Below, piece after piece: positions 1-12,609 of a DNA stretch of 64,000 bases. The notes beneath the pieces were generated by a model. That model had not been told where the DNA came from. It made no database searches and worked only from the letters and a program-made list of their open reading frames with translations. The position numbers and the translations under genes are program-made. The stretch spans positions 70,351,035-70,415,034 of the forward strand of contig CM048844.1 in the NCBI GenBank assembly GCA_026545765.1, in the 5' to 3' direction. The DNA comes from Plantago major. Its lineage: Eukaryota > Streptophyta > Magnoliopsida > Lamiales > Plantaginaceae. Positions within the stretch are counted from its first letter, which is position 1. Each line of letters starts with the position of its first letter.

Positions 1-280
1 TCTTCCAGAAAAAATCTATCACTTTCTTTTCTGTGATGATGGACATGGCTTCGGCTTCAACCCACTTAGTGAAATTTTCTACGGTTACGATGATAAACTT
101 CTTTTGGGCTATACCAAGCTGACCAACGATATCTATGCCCCATTGATCAAATGAACATGTAATGTTCGAAGGAATCATTCGTAGGGCAGGCCTATGTGGA
201 ATGTCAGCAAACTTTTGGCAGTTGTTCCATCCTCGTGAAAACTGGAAGGAATCTTTCAGCATTGTGGTCCAGAAGTATAT
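1..280 (-). mobile_element. Ty3/gypsy integrase fragment
   Basis: The minus strand is open across this stretch and reads as the zinc-finger/catalytic-core junction of a plant Ty3/gypsy integrase. Recognisable blocks, in order, are YFWTTMLKDS, CQKFADIPHRPA, SFDQWGIDIVG and FIIVTVENFTKWVEAEA. The first catalytic aspartate is in the GIDIVG block. The window edge cuts the fragment on the left, and it stops near 280 on the right, where the reading frame is lost. It is a pol remnant, not a host gene. Confidence 0.85.
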
Positions 281-1149
281 GTGAGACCCCTCGAAAAAAT
301 AATTCTTTAGGGACTAAGTTAGAAAAGTAAGGTAAACGTTTGAATAAAGAAACTGACTATCTTATATTAATTTATAATTTAGTAGTTTATGAGCATTTAA
401 TGGAATTACAACTGGCGCAATGGCATGTCTGAAGAAGAGCCACAAAGAGTTGAAGTAACCTCGGGTCGAGGTAATACAAATATGTTCCTTCTCAACCATC
501 GTATGTATAACCAAGTGATTCTAAAATTAAGTGACGATTTCAAGGAATAAAAATAACTAAATCAAAAATAAATAAATAAATCGTAAAGAAACAAACCCCT
601 TTAAACTAAGTTTTCAAATCAACACTCGAATCGAACATTGTAATTGTCCAATGCATAAAAATATTAGACTACACCAAAATAATTAACTAGTAAATGGTCA
701 TGTAACACATGACAAGTTGACTATAGCCAACCTAAAATCCATTTAAATAGATAACTCTCTACGTACAAATAGTATAGACATACTTGTATACATACAAGTA
801 TACCCTCACAATCTAATCCATTATACATTACAAATAAGTGTACACCATCTTCTAACTTCTTCTCCAAGACTCCAACCTCCATTGATAAGCCTCCATAGCC
901 AAACTACCTCAAGCTTCAAATCTCCACTTATATCTCATCATTTCATACATGCAAATACATAATCATTAGCCTTTCAACCCAAGAAAACTAATGGAACATC
1001 TCAATTCATGATCAAGCTACAACAAAGAAGATAGAAGGTAATAAAATCATACACATTCCTTCCCCTTGTTCTTCTATTTCATCATTTTCATTCTTTTCAC
1101 TCTCTAACACATCTAAGTCCATTCAATACTTGCTAGGAGCTATCAAGGA
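281..1149. other. Intergenic, no gene seen
   Basis: AT-rich sequence without convincing coding potential. It separates the integrase remnant from the Athila-type 3' region. I see no terminal repeats or RNA gene. Confidence 0.5.
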
Positions 1150-3605
1150 ATTCTTCAACATACCCGAGTAGCACATTCATGGAGAATACAATGAACTGGC
1201 ATATGAAGAGTTGGAGTACGGAGATATCCTAGAAAAACATCCCACGGGTATTACTCGGAGAAAGATTTAGAGAGGATGCAGTGGGAATGTCCATCCCAAG
1301 GGCTACACTCAATGAAAGAGCAAGATTTTGGATGCACTTTGTAGAGCTCAACTTGAAGCCAATCATGCACCACGAAGGGCTCAAGGGCGATGTAGCCACT
1401 CTTGTCTACGCAATCATGGAGGGTCACTACATTGATGTTGGAAGGATCATGGTGAAGGAAATGCAAATGGTGAAGAAGAACACAAGAAGGAACCTACCAT
1501 TCCCCGATCTCATTACCGCTATATGCCCCTACTGGTGAGTCAGGATTCGCTCGACTCATAGAACCTTTTGATGAAGACAGAACTATCCACCTCCTTGAGA
1601 TGCACGAGAAGGCTGTCAAAGCCGAACTTAGAAGAAGAGGAGTAGTGGATTAGCCGCAAGGAGCTTTTGACATGAATTCGTTCAACGAATTTGTGAACAA
1701 CTATCAAATGGGGAGTCATGGGAGTGCACAAAGGTGAGATGAGATGAACGGAATGAGCCGGAGGTCGGAGTGGAACAATCATGTTACTCACCTACACCGT
1801 TATGAGCAGATCTCTTTCAGGCAGGAGAATATTGACGGGTATGGACATTTTGAGTATCCACCTTACTACCCACCACCACAGCTCTATCCACCGCCCGACG
1901 TTGATCTGACACTGTACTACCAAGGCTACCAAGGATTTTATCCTCCACCGCCTCCTGGAGGATCCTCATCCTGGAGCACCATCTGGATTGGAGAACACAG
2001 CACCGAGAGGGAGTATCTTTTCTTTTCTCTCTCTTTACTTGCCTAGTTTCTCTATCTGCTCTTAGCTAAGTTTGGGGGAATAATTTGATTTGATTGCTAC
2101 CTGCTTAACTATTCGGTCTGTAATAATTTTAAATACTCACACTTAGTAATTTGCATTTTAAGTTATGCCTTATCTGTTACATCTAAGGTCTTTTACTTGT
2201 TGAAAAATGTTTTGATCTGTGGGAGAGTACCGAGTGTGAGCCATAACTAAGATGAGGGGCTGTGGATTTGTTTCTTGCTTTGCTGCTTGCAGAATATATG
2301 CTCTGACCGAATCCGACCCATGCTACTTTGATGAGTGAGTTTACTTGCTACTCTAATTGAAGTCCTGTGTGCAACCGTGTGAACACTTCTACCCTTAAGT
2401 CTTTATTTGTTAGTAGTACTCACCTTTCTGAATCCTTTTTTATACTTTTCGCTAACCCCGTTGAAAGCTTTTTTAGCCCTTATGAAACTCCACCATATAT
2501 CCTATACTTGCTTTACTTAAGCGGTGACAGCAACCTACCACCAAGCTTGAACGAAGAAATAAAGCAACGAGTTCTAAAGAATGTAGGAGAATCATGTTTT
2601 GATCATGATCGAGAATTGGTTTGGGGGAAAGTAGAGAAGAAAACCCTAATCCCGGTTCGATAAATTGGTTTGGGGGGAGAAGTAGCAGATGATCATCATC
2701 AAAAGGTAACCTTGTTGGCCCTACTGTTTATTACCGGTGCTGAAAATTAGCTTTTGCTCCAAAAAAATAGAAAAGAAAGTACCGAAAAAAGCAAAGGTAC
2801 AAAAGTCTCTGAGTGCATCTGTGGTCACCATTTTCGTGTTGGGCATGTTACAGATACTACCCACATACCGGCATGGCCCTAAAAAGCTACATGTCCATGA
2901 GGGTTGATGGCATGTATACCAAACCAGCACGCACAAAAATGCGGAATTCGGTAAAACAGACACTAACAAAAAATGTAGAGACTAAAAGAACCCAATGATG
3001 GCCAACCAAAAGCATACGAGTCAGTAAAACGACTGCAAAAAATAGTATGCCAAAAGAAAAAAGAAAAATAAAGGAGCAAGTAGTCTATATGTGAAGCAAC
3101 CGATGGAGTAGTTACGATGACAGAAGAGAAGTTGAAGATTTGTCATTACGAGAAGACGAAGTCGAAGGAAAGAACTCGGTGTCCGAAAGGATAAGTCCCC
3201 CTGAAATACCATTTATTCTACCTTGTTATCTTTTAATGATACTTGGCCTTTCACTCCTCTATATATTATCCTACCTATTTTACTTACCAAGCCAACCTGA
3301 GTACTACTTTGATTTGTGCCTTGATTTTTGGGAGCATGATTGCATAACGTTACCGCGAGGTAACTATTCTGAAGTACACCTATAAGGACATTGGGTTACA
3401 TTTGTAACCGCTGGCTGTAGTGAGTGATGCTTACTTGTTACTTGTTTGCTGTGGAGTCAATAAGTTGGAGCTGAAACTAAAGGAGTCAGTAGAGTTTGAA
3501 ACCCTAGAAACTGGCTGCTTGTCTATATGGTGGTTTATTCTTGCTGCTCATTCCATGGTACCGTTATTGCCTTGCTTAAGGATGAGCAAGAAACTGGTTT
3601 GGTTT
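1150..3605 (+). mobile_element. Athila-type element copy 1, 3' internal region
   Basis: This stretch matches, in the same order and orientation, the internal 3' region at about 39000-41765. Shared parts are a coding block at 1281-1538 (ARFWMHFVELNLKP, then a YAIMEGHYIDVGRIM motif), a proline/tyrosine-rich tail near 1850-1960, and a long non-coding tract. That tract includes a segment at about 2845-2960 nearly identical to about 40975-41097. The ORF is broken: stops follow 1538, and a second piece runs 1744-2046. It leads straight into an LTR at 3606. The 5' part of the element (5' LTR, primer site, gag, pol) is absent. Confidence 0.7.
1281..2046 (+). pseudogene. Broken 'putative plant transposon protein' ORF (copy 1)
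   Basis: The protein remnant carries the block ARFWMHFVELNLKP followed by YAIMEGHYIDVGRIM, aligning with the better-preserved copy at 38866-39838. From memory, these blocks resemble the Pfam family named 'putative plant transposon protein' (Transposase_32). It is interrupted by stop codons, for example after 1538, and frame changes before the Pro/Tyr-rich C-terminal piece. It is not expected to make a full protein. Confidence 0.6.
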
Positions 3606-4955
3606 TGTGAAGTGACAATGAAATGTGCGATATAACATGCTTTTAGACCCTCGTTTTTTACCTTAGATGCAATATTTGTATCGTTTTATGGTCAATTACC
3701 AACTTTGCGTGTTTTATGTAGGTCATGATCGCATGTTTTGAGGAATTGCACGATTTCAGGCACCAAAACGCATAATTATGCCAAATCGAGACGAGCAAGC
3801 AAGTACGTCGGATTGACCGTTTCATAGAGTTCGAGGAGTCAAAACATGTCATGCGACCAACCAATGCAAAGATAATTGAAGATGCAACAACTTTGTAGAA
3901 GACCACTTTTCGAGGAAACAAAATTACGAAGCCCGAAATTGAAGGACGAAGAAAATAGATTCGAAGCTGCAGACATCGCAGATGGCGGTCCACAGGGGAT
4001 CGTAGAAAGCCCCACTGCGGTCCACAAGCGACCGCAGTGAAGGTTCTGTTTTCTCGTGGGCTGTTTCTCTTGGCCTGTCAGGCTAGAGCCCGCCTTCCTA
4101 AACCTTCCTTATTGAAGAATGGCGGCCAGAGCTCAATTTCCAGACTATAAATAACATCTCAGGGGTCTCGTAATTCTACACAGCCCACAAAGCAGCTCTC
4201 CTGAGAGAGAACCAGTCCTCGGGGACCCCAAAACCGCTGGCCGTCAGGCACCCAGAAGGTGGAAACCCTAGAAGCAGTAGCACGAAGACATCATAGACTA
4301 AGCTTCTTCTGCCTTTCTTCTCTAGTAAGCTTCTTCTGCCTTTCTTCTCTAGTTTTCGATTTCTGTTCTTAGATTACTATGAGTAGCTAACTTTCTTTTG
4401 TAAAGGCGAACCGCCGTAACTCTGCTTTTGCTAATTCTTTATATACCGTGATATATTAATGGAATAGTTATTATACGTAAATCGTGGTTATACAACTCTA
4501 TACATCCTTCATGGTGTGATGTCCTGCCGAGTGACATAGTAGTTTCATTGAACTGATTAGGGGTACTCGTGTCGACTGCGCCTTGAGCAGCATAGTATTA
4601 TGCCCTGCTATCGTTAGAGGTAATCGCGTAGGATTTTAACTAGGAAGTTGGGAGTAGCATAGCAGAGGGAGGTTGGGGAACCTTTGCACCTTTCCATCAT
4701 TGATTTATAACAATGCAATTTAGGGTTTACTGCAATTCAATTATTCGTCTGAGATCAAACTGTTTACTTTTCTGCATTCAATTACAAATGTTATTTGCTT
4801 GTTCCTATGCTAAGTCTCCGTGGAGAACGACATACCGAGTCAGCTTTCCGCTATAAACTATGGATTTGAGGACTTCCGACTTATAAATTTAATCTTTATT
4901 GTATTTAGGGATTACAGATTCTACAACGGAAAACGAAATCTCTGAGTGCACATCA
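3606..4955 (+). repeat. Athila-type LTR, copy 1 (3' LTR)
   Basis: This LTR is about 1.35 kb. It begins TGTGAAGTGACAATG and ends GAGTGCACATCA, and it is homologous to the LTRs at 25940-27204, 34988-36557, 36558-37249 and 41766-43846. It has a TATA box near 4144 (GACTATAAATAAC). A perfect 10-bp-arm hairpin (CACTGCGGTC/GACCGCAGTG) lies at 4013-4039. A tandem duplication of about 27 bp lies near 4299-4352. A poor polypurine tract lies just upstream. The matching 5' LTR is not in the window. Confidence 0.8.
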
Positions 4956-7892
4956 TTGAACTATAAATTTCAAATAGTTGAGAACATTATTCTTATTCTT
5001 GTAAAGACGTTAGTGGATTTAGTTGCCAATTGGTTGCTCAAATGGCATAGAGGTAACCGTCTTCGAGAACAAGTATTATTGGTTCATAAAGAAAGACATT
5101 ATCCATTTCAATATGTAATAGATAAGACCTATGATAACAAACCAAATACCCTACCTTATATGGTTTTTGTATATCTGTATAAACATGTGGATTTGGATTT
5201 GCAAACGTCAAGCGAAATTGGATCACTTGACACCACATGTTTTCGAAACATGTGGCTTGCAAATCATGTCTCATTATGACAACAGATAAACACTTTCTAG
5301 GAAAGTGTGTAAACCAGAAGAATGTCTTGATATAGCTTACACATGTGGTACATTTATTTGTAATCAAGATTGGGTAGTTCATTCCCATCTACTTAGTCCT
5401 TTGTGATCCTCTAGGTCTAGACAAGGGTATCTGAAAGGATAATAGTCATAAGACCTTAAGGAATGCAAAGTGATGACGTTGAAGGAAATGAACGGATTAT
5501 AAGAATTATAGAAATCTCTTTGATTAGGTCAATGAGATTAATACTTAGATATAATCAATGGATTGTTATAATAGGCCATGAATTCCATTGGAGTGGATTT
5601 GATAAGACTTAATTAGACGTGATTTATCTCATGATGAGTTTCATTTGGAATGTTAGATCATGTTTGACATGGATGCACTCATATCACATGCTACATACAG
5701 TACATTCTTCGAAGATGCATGTGAACAAAACTCGATAAATATCCTTAATGGGATTCCTATCAAATCAGTTTTTAGAAACACCATGATAGTCATGGTTAAA
5801 CTATTTTCAATATTAAATATTTACAAGTGGGATTGTGCCACATATGTAATTAAAGGATCCATTGATATGTAGCATATCAAATTGTTTTGGATGTTAAAGT
5901 TTGTGAAATTTGTAATAGTTTCAAAACCACAAATTTAACATTGAGGTAAATGACTTGTCGATTAGAGGCGACAAATGATTAAGTGGAAGAATCTTAGCTA
6001 GTGGGAGCTCATTACTTGCTAAGTACTTTACCTAGTGGGAGCATTGTGGAACCCTCCTCTTTAGAATGAGGTTATCCATATAAAGAATTGGAGCAAATTG
6101 GAAATTGCACATTCTTCCTCTCAAGGAATGCATTTGATTGCAATTCTTGAACATACTCATAAAATTGGTTTGAACCAATTTTTGAGAACCTCAAAGCATT
6201 CAGGATGTACACTGGAACAATGACGTGAAATTTACAAACTCCATAGGTTGTGTGGGATTGTCGTGACAAATTAGATTGTATAGATTCCTCTTGGAGGATC
6301 ACGACTAAATGATCATCCTTGTAAAGATGAACCAACAACCTATATCAAATCGATATTAGACATTGATTTGAAAAAGGGTGGCATGATGCTATAAAATCTT
6401 GAGAATGGATTGGTTAAATTATTTAAGTTTAGAACTTAAATAATATTGTTGACGATGTTCGACACATTTGATACAAATAAGTTTTCAAGGAAGACTTATG
6501 ACAGCAATAAGAAATTACCTGCAAGTGTAGGATAATGACAAATGATATATTTATGTTTGGGACACATACTATATAGTCATTCACCAATTCCTTTAAGATT
6601 TTACTTGCATTAATTGCATATGGTGAAAGCATGATGATTGGATATTAGTCTATACAACTCCATACAAGGGACTTCATGATAAAGTGTGTATGCCACAGTT
6701 GTAAATTATATATCTGAATAAAATCATGCATACATATGTAGATAAAGAAAAGGTCCATTGTGGACTTAGACGAGCCTTTGGAGTTAAACATTTACTTTAA
6801 AGGGATAGTCAAATAGTTTGACTATGTTCAAAAGTAAATGAAAGATTCATGCATCTTTAGAAGGATTCATGAAATGTGATTATCATAATGATTGTAAATA
6901 TGTTTGACATACAAATCATGTAAGATTGTTTTCACATTATAAGTCAAATAAAAGTATTGGTTAATCAAGACTTTCATTGTGAAGGGCTTGAGTGCGAGCT
7001 GTAGAATATCTTTATATTAGAGTCGTATTGAATAGACCTAATAAGATATCTAAACTCTTTATATACATTGTTTTGAATACGTTTGTGTTGTTATCAATAG
7101 ATTATTCTTGGAGAATTCACTATTGAGTCACAAGGTCATGCTATTAAAATTAGATTGTTCTAATAAGTATGGACAACGTACATATATAGGATGTCGTATG
7201 GTATGACTACACACCTAAAATGTACATGTGACATAAAGTAAATATGAGTCATAAAATCATACTAAAATATTAGATTGTTCTAATTTAGTATGGACACAGT
7301 ACATATATAGGATGTCGTATAGGACGACTGTACACCTAAATGTACACATGAAATGAAGTACATGTCATAGTGAACTCATACTACCAACACTACATTTAGA
7401 CAGTGGGAGCAAGCATAAATATGGGATTGTGGTAAAGGCTTCTCCGCACATATGTGATAATTGGATTGATCACAATTGTGAAATATATTCATCTTGATAA
7501 CAATGTTGGATTTGACGATATCCGATATAAATAAATACATGGTGTATTATAGATTCAACAACCATGTCTGGTACGATACTAATTATGGGTTCTTAGACGA
7601 TCTAGGGGTAGTTCCGAGTGCTGGTAATCGAATTTGGAGATTGCGATTATACTGGTGCGATTGCATATGCAAAGGAACCAAGATCTTATGATATTAGCAC
7701 AACAATACTGAGACAGTATCATTGGATTGGAGACCAACGATACATGATAACAAAGAAATAAAGTGCATTCTCTGAGAGGACACATTGGCTTATTCTTTCA
7801 CTAAACCTTTTCTTTAGAGAGATAAATTAGCCATTTTAAGAATCTGAGTGTTTGACGCTCGTGAGTGATTGACTCTAGGCCAAGTGGGAGAT
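4956..7892 (+). mobile_element. Degenerate Ty1/copia pol 3' remnant
   Basis: Most of this is too decayed to read. Near 7610-7690 the frame gives a copia RNase H motif (DCDYTGAIAYAKEPRS), and near 7780-7800 a 'D.L.KPL'-like end of pol. A polypurine tract (AAGTGGGAGA) at 7882-7891 then leads directly into an LTR starting at 7893. Frameshifts and stops are everywhere. There is no 5' LTR; the remnant abuts the Athila LTR on the left. Confidence 0.65.
7143..7383 (+). repeat. Tandem duplication, ~120 bp period
   Basis: Two imperfect copies lie head to tail. Each contains TTAGATTGTTCTAAT, then TATGGACA, then ACATATATAGGATGTCGTAT and a TACACCTAAA block. The unit starts near 7143 and near 7263. It sits inside the copia remnant just before RNase H. 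Confidence 0.75.
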
Positions 7893-9900
7893 TGAAGATA
7901 TATATGTTCTAGAGACAATCATATTGGGGACAAATATACTTATTTACATTCAGTATTTGCATATAATTGTTATATGCAATTATAATGTATATATGGACAT
8001 GTACATATATTGGCATTACAATGTTTAAATGTCTATTGTCTGTTTGTCTGCATTAATTTATACACGTGTTTCCATGAGTTTAATGTTGTCGCGAAGAATG
8101 TGAGATCTTGAGTGATATAGCATAAGCCCTTAAATCGCCCAAATCAATGATCATCAAGAACGGGATATCGATGATGCATAATATCCTTGGGATATTAAAG
8201 ATTGACATGTGGTCTGCATCATATCCTTAGATGGATGTAGTGGTTCTCACAACTACGAATAACTCGGTTATTCATGATGGACACATGGACACTTTAGAGA
8301 GTGTTGGTATACCCTACCGAGAAACCATTTGGTGTATTCTATTTATGTGTCTATGGAAGTATCGGCATGTAGGGTGATGTAATAGTCCTTTGACTTGAGG
8401 TCAATACAACTTCATGTGTGAAGTGATGTACTTTGTTCACAACCAACGCTTGCACTCCTGAGGGGGTAGATATGGTGTGCATTGGGTACATCATAGAGCA
8501 TATGGAAGTCGTAGTTGAGCCAAGATAGAATTCATTCCTCGTAATAGAATTTGAGAGAATACTCTACTTCCATATTTAGTTGATCGTTAGTTATTGGCCA
8601 ATGCATTGGATATGTATTCGAAATGGTGTTCGAATATATCAAGGATCAACTAATACGATTGAGAGATATTGATTAAGTTATTGGAACAGACATAATATCA
8701 AGTTCTGGATTTAATCGAGTATTCGTGAATGAAGGGACCGTATCATCATTAGCTCTACATTACAAGGAGTTTGTATAAGTCCTCACAAACGTCCTTATGT
8801 ACCAAGAATGTCTAGTGAATCGTCTAGGAGTTCGTCCGGACCTTAATTTGATTAGTGCTTGCTATATATAAGGCTATAAGGGTCACACAATATAGTAATT
8901 ATTGTACCAATCGTGTGTTGGAATTAATTAAATGTTAATTGGATTGAACATTTAATTTAATTAAATATCTAATTTGATTATGAATATTTAATTTACATTA
9001 TGCAGGATTTTCTATTTGATAGAAAGTAATTAAATGTTAATTGAATTAAACATTTAATTGAATTAAATATATTATTGGATTAAATATATTTAATGGATAA
9101 TTTTCTATTTGATAGAAAATATTTAATTGAGTTAAATTGGATTTATTTGGACTCAATTAGTTATTTATAAGGATATGCACTTGGACGGGATTTGATTTAA
9201 GAAATCCAAGTACAAACCCAAGAATGAGGAAGAAGAAACTGTTGGGCAAGCCGGCCCAACAGATTAGAGGCTGGGCGCGTGCACATGCCCTTCCTGGCAG
9301 AAAAGAACTGGTGCGTGCACATTGAGGGGTGTGTGTCTAACACGCACCCCGGATGGTTCTGGAAGCAGAATCTTTTCTTTTCTTGGTGGCTAATTAATTC
9401 CTTTCTCTTTGGATCTTTGTTTTGGTAATTTTCCTTTTGAAGGATTATTGAAACCGTATAAATAGACCCACCCCCTTCATAATTTAATACCACCAGAATT
9501 CATCAGATGAATTCAATTTAGAGAATTCAATTAATCAAGTCTCTCAAGAATTCCAATAATTCTTATAAATAGTTTATGTAGAATTTTCTCTTAGAAGAAT
9601 ATCCTAGTAATTCTTCGAAGGAGAATCCAACAATACGCGAGATTGTGCTCAAGTGCTTTTGGTGCTCAATTGATGTGGATCAACTAAGGTCGACTGCTTA
9701 TACAAACAATCGGATCTAGGGTTTCGTTGTTCAATGCATCAGGATCAAGGAAGCTTAATCTGCCACCATAGCAAGTAAGCTTTCGATTTATGTTATCGCA
9801 ATTATAAATATCTATATAACTTATCAGTTATTCATTGTTGGTGAAAATTTTAACTTTCCACTGCGTTACCTTAGAGGTTATTTTCTCGAAAAATCCAACA
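7893..9900 (+). repeat. Ty1/copia LTR (~2.0 kb)
   Basis: It starts TGAAGATATATATG right after the polypurine tract and ends ATCCAACA. A TATA box lies near 9457 (CGTATAAATAGACC), and a transcript start about 30 bp downstream is plausible, so promoter orientation agrees with the pol remnant. The U3 region holds very AT-rich reiterated blocks around 8920-9130, where TAATTAAATGTTAATTG and a TTTTCTATTTGATAGAAA palindrome each occur twice. Its lineage within copia is not assigned. Confidence 0.65.
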
Positions 9901-10239
9901 ACAAATCTACCATATCAATTTTATTCATCCTTTATTTTTTTTTTAAATAATCCTTAACTTTCTACTTTGTCGACACACTTCCAATTTGTATTCACATTAT
10001 TATTTTTCCATTTATGTAATATTGAATCTTCACCTTTTTCTTATTTTGTTGAATAAAAATGAAATGTAAAGTTTATCGTTGTTGTAAGCTTTGAGTTTTA
10101 TGGAGCTATAGTATTTGGTGTTGTTCCCGATTGATTTTCCTCTGCATGACATGCCAACAAAAAGAATATATAAGAATATGATTAGTATATTATACAAATC
10201 ATATTTATAAATCTCAACAAGAGTAAAAAACAATATTAA
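9901..10239. other. Intergenic AT-rich spacer
   Basis: I see no coding region, RNA or terminal repeat here. It follows the end of the copia LTR. Confidence 0.5.
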
Positions 10240-11050
10240 CAACACTTACGTTCATATTTTAGTAGAAATAAGGCATTGACCAAGTACTATGAATTCGGAT
10301 TTAATTCTGGACGAGACAGTGGTGTGACCACTTCCCCTTAAGCACAATTAGCCCGCCTTTCTATGATTCAGGCCTACTTGAGCAATGTGCTCCCAAGGTA
10401 CAACGCCCAATCACAACTAATTTTGGAAGCAACAAAATTAGTTCATTCGAACCTTCCAAGTGTTAGAACTCTCTAGATGTTAAGTGTATGCCTACTATAT
10501 ATGCAAACTCTATCTAATATAATGAGAAAGATGATGCCAATGGATGAGGGGGGAGGAGAAGAATGATTACTCCAAAGTGGTGGAGAGACCACCTTTTATA
10601 GCCAAGAAAGGCTACCTCAAAGGTCACAAAATAACCCATGTACTAAAGCCACCATAAAACCTCATTAGAGGTGCAAGACCATGAGTTACAAAATTAATTC
10701 ATTTTTAATTCCGAAAATTAAAGAATTAATTGGTAAAATTGGAGTAATAACATGGGAGAAGTGCAAAAGACTTCTTCTAGAATATGTATACTCCCAACTT
10801 GTACCTCACTAGTTCGAGCCAACTTTTATTTACACCGAGAATTGGTTTTCGCCCATGTATTACATTATCACGTAGCTTGCGCTTGCGCAACCCACTACGT
10901 GATCAACTATAAAACATGTCAAAACAAAGGGTGGACGACATATACAATTTGCTCAAAGATATGTCCTCTTGACATTTCAACTTTAAAGTTAAGTTGCACA
11001 TTTTATGGCTTTAGAACGTATAAATGGTTGCTCAATCAACCAATTCTCCA
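10240..11050 (-). repeat. LTR-like region with minus-strand promoter
   Basis: Read on the minus strand, a TATA box (GGCTATAAAAGGTGG, near 10595-10610) is followed by a leader-like stretch and then a block resembling the transcribed end of a copia LTR (about 10270-10480). No paired LTR, primer site or polyprotein was found beside it. A host promoter is the alternative, but no ORF follows on that strand. Confidence 0.3.
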
Positions 11051-11679
11051 ACATTTGGAAGATAGCATTTTGACAAGATAGTAGAGTTGATAGTTGGACT
11101 ATCCCCCCCCCCCCCTTAAGACAATATTGCGCCGCTGTGGTGCTTACGGTGTTTATGACAATTTGTCTCCCAGGATAAAACTACTTAAGAAGATTTAGGA
11201 ATACTCCTCAAGTCGAATCTCGCGAACTTACTTTGAGTAGTAAAGAGTGTAAACAGAGGAAGTAGGGAGAAGAAGTATTTGCTTGAAAAAGTTGTGTGGA
11301 ATATGTGAGTTTGATATCATATATATACTTCCTTTGAATCCTTTCCCAAGTGTTGCACCCTCTTAAGTGTGCTAACTCTTCACCTAATAGACACAAATTA
11401 GATGATAACAACCACACTTTTAGGGAGGCAACAATTCATGAAAAACATTTCGAAAAAATTGTAGAAAACCGAAGGGGTGTGTCCCTTCTAGAGCTCGTCG
11501 TGGCGAGTAGGAGCTCACCGCGGTCGGCTAACTTTCTGTAGAAGCTGACCGCGGTGGGCTTCTTCCAGAGTGGTGCTCGTCGAGCCCCCATTTTTCAATG
11601 GAAGATTCTGCGACTCGTCTTTCGATTTCTTTGCTCTTTCAACTTGAATTATAGCAAATGGAACAAACATCCATGTGTT
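11051..11679. other. Spacer with poly(C) tract and GC-rich hairpin
   Basis: It holds a C-run at about 11103-11115. A near-perfect hairpin at 11516-11557 has arms CACCGCGGTC and GACCGCGGTG. This hairpin resembles those inside the Athila-type LTRs and may mark a decayed LTR. No gene is visible. Confidence 0.45.
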
Positions 11680-11842
11680 TTGAATGCCTTTTTTTAAAAA
11701 ATCTTTTTAAAAGGGGATGCAACACGAGGACTTCCCAGGGGTTCCCCATCCTAGTACTACTCTCGCCCATGCAAGCTTAACTTCGGAGTTCTGATGGGAT
11801 CCGGTGCATTAGTGCTGGTATGATCGCACCCTTGAATGCCTT
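11680..11842. repeat. 11-bp target-site duplication around 5S copy
   Basis: Identical TTGAATGCCTT copies lie at 11680-11690 and 11832-11842. The right copy touches the 5S 5' end. The left copy touches the A/T-rich tail that follows the 5S 3' end. Confidence 0.8.
11714..11831 (-). pseudogene. Retroposed 5S rRNA pseudogene
   Basis: The minus strand reads as an almost full-length plant 5S rRNA (118 nt against about 119-120). It starts GGGTGCGATCATACCAGC and ends GTGTTGCATCCC. Most of the internal promoter is intact, but two substitutions fall in the GCGTGCTTGG block (here GCTTGCATGG), and the GGGTGACCTCC loop is shortened to GGGGAACCCC. After the 3' end come TTTT (the Pol III stop) and then an A-rich stretch. 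The unit is bracketed by an 11-bp direct repeat, TTGAATGCCTT, at 11680-11690 and 11832-11842. This is the structure of an RNA copied back into the genome, not of a member of a tandem 5S array. Confidence 0.85.
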
Positions 11843-12609
11843 AATTCATTCATGTATCGATCATCAAAACTATGTGCATTGATCACCCTTTCACCCCAAG
11901 ACGAATTTAGTGAATAATGCGGTTAGTGACATCCATTTATAAAATGGAGATACATGTGTAGGAAATCTTATTTTCAATGTGGTTGGCCCATATGACCAAT
12001 ATATCGAACACAAAGTATTGGAAAATACGTGAATTAGTGAGAGACCTAAAAAACGGATTGATGTACTCAAGTACGTGAATTAGTAATGTTTTATAAGTGT
12101 ACATTTTATATCATTTTGTATATTTATGTATATCACCGATGTTCTTAGTAAAACCTTTATAACTGTAATGTTTGTCCGTCTTTTTTAGTCTCTCCATAAG
12201 ACCGTCTCCCAGAAGACTTACTCTATATCGAATGTCTTGAAGTCCCATTCGTTTCACTAAAATTTGGAACAATATTGAGATGAGATGGATAAGTTGTATT
12301 TTGGAGTATACTAATTGTTTAGATTTGTTTGGTCCAAATTAATGGCTTCTAACGTACCTATAGTGGATATGTGATGGAATGTGCCATAAACTGACCGTGG
12401 GTGTGCCCCCAAAACATTGGTTATTTCACGTTGTTCCATTTAATAAGAATTAACATGGCGTGACAAAATACTGAGTTGTCAGTACCTCACTTGTATCATC
12501 ACCATTCCCTTCCTTCTCCTACCATTAAGAGAGCGTAAAAATCCGTGAACTTTGACTCAGCTCGTACATGAATTCATGAAATAATGAAGCACGGTAGACG
12601 TTGGTATTC
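11843..12609. other. Intergenic, no gene seen
   Basis: No ORF or structured element is convincing. A short AGACCGTCTC-type motif near 12201 recalls the termini of the hairpin MITE at 62868-63103 and may be a fragment of it. Confidence 0.4.

Noticed and set aside
10752-11081. A 109-aa plus-strand ORF
   Set aside because: No domain, no splice or leader signals, and it overlaps an LTR-like region of the opposite strand.
11105-11115. Poly(C) runs here and near 18876 and 53744 as regulatory signals
   Set aside because: They are simple homopolymers of uncertain length and no function can be supported from sequence.
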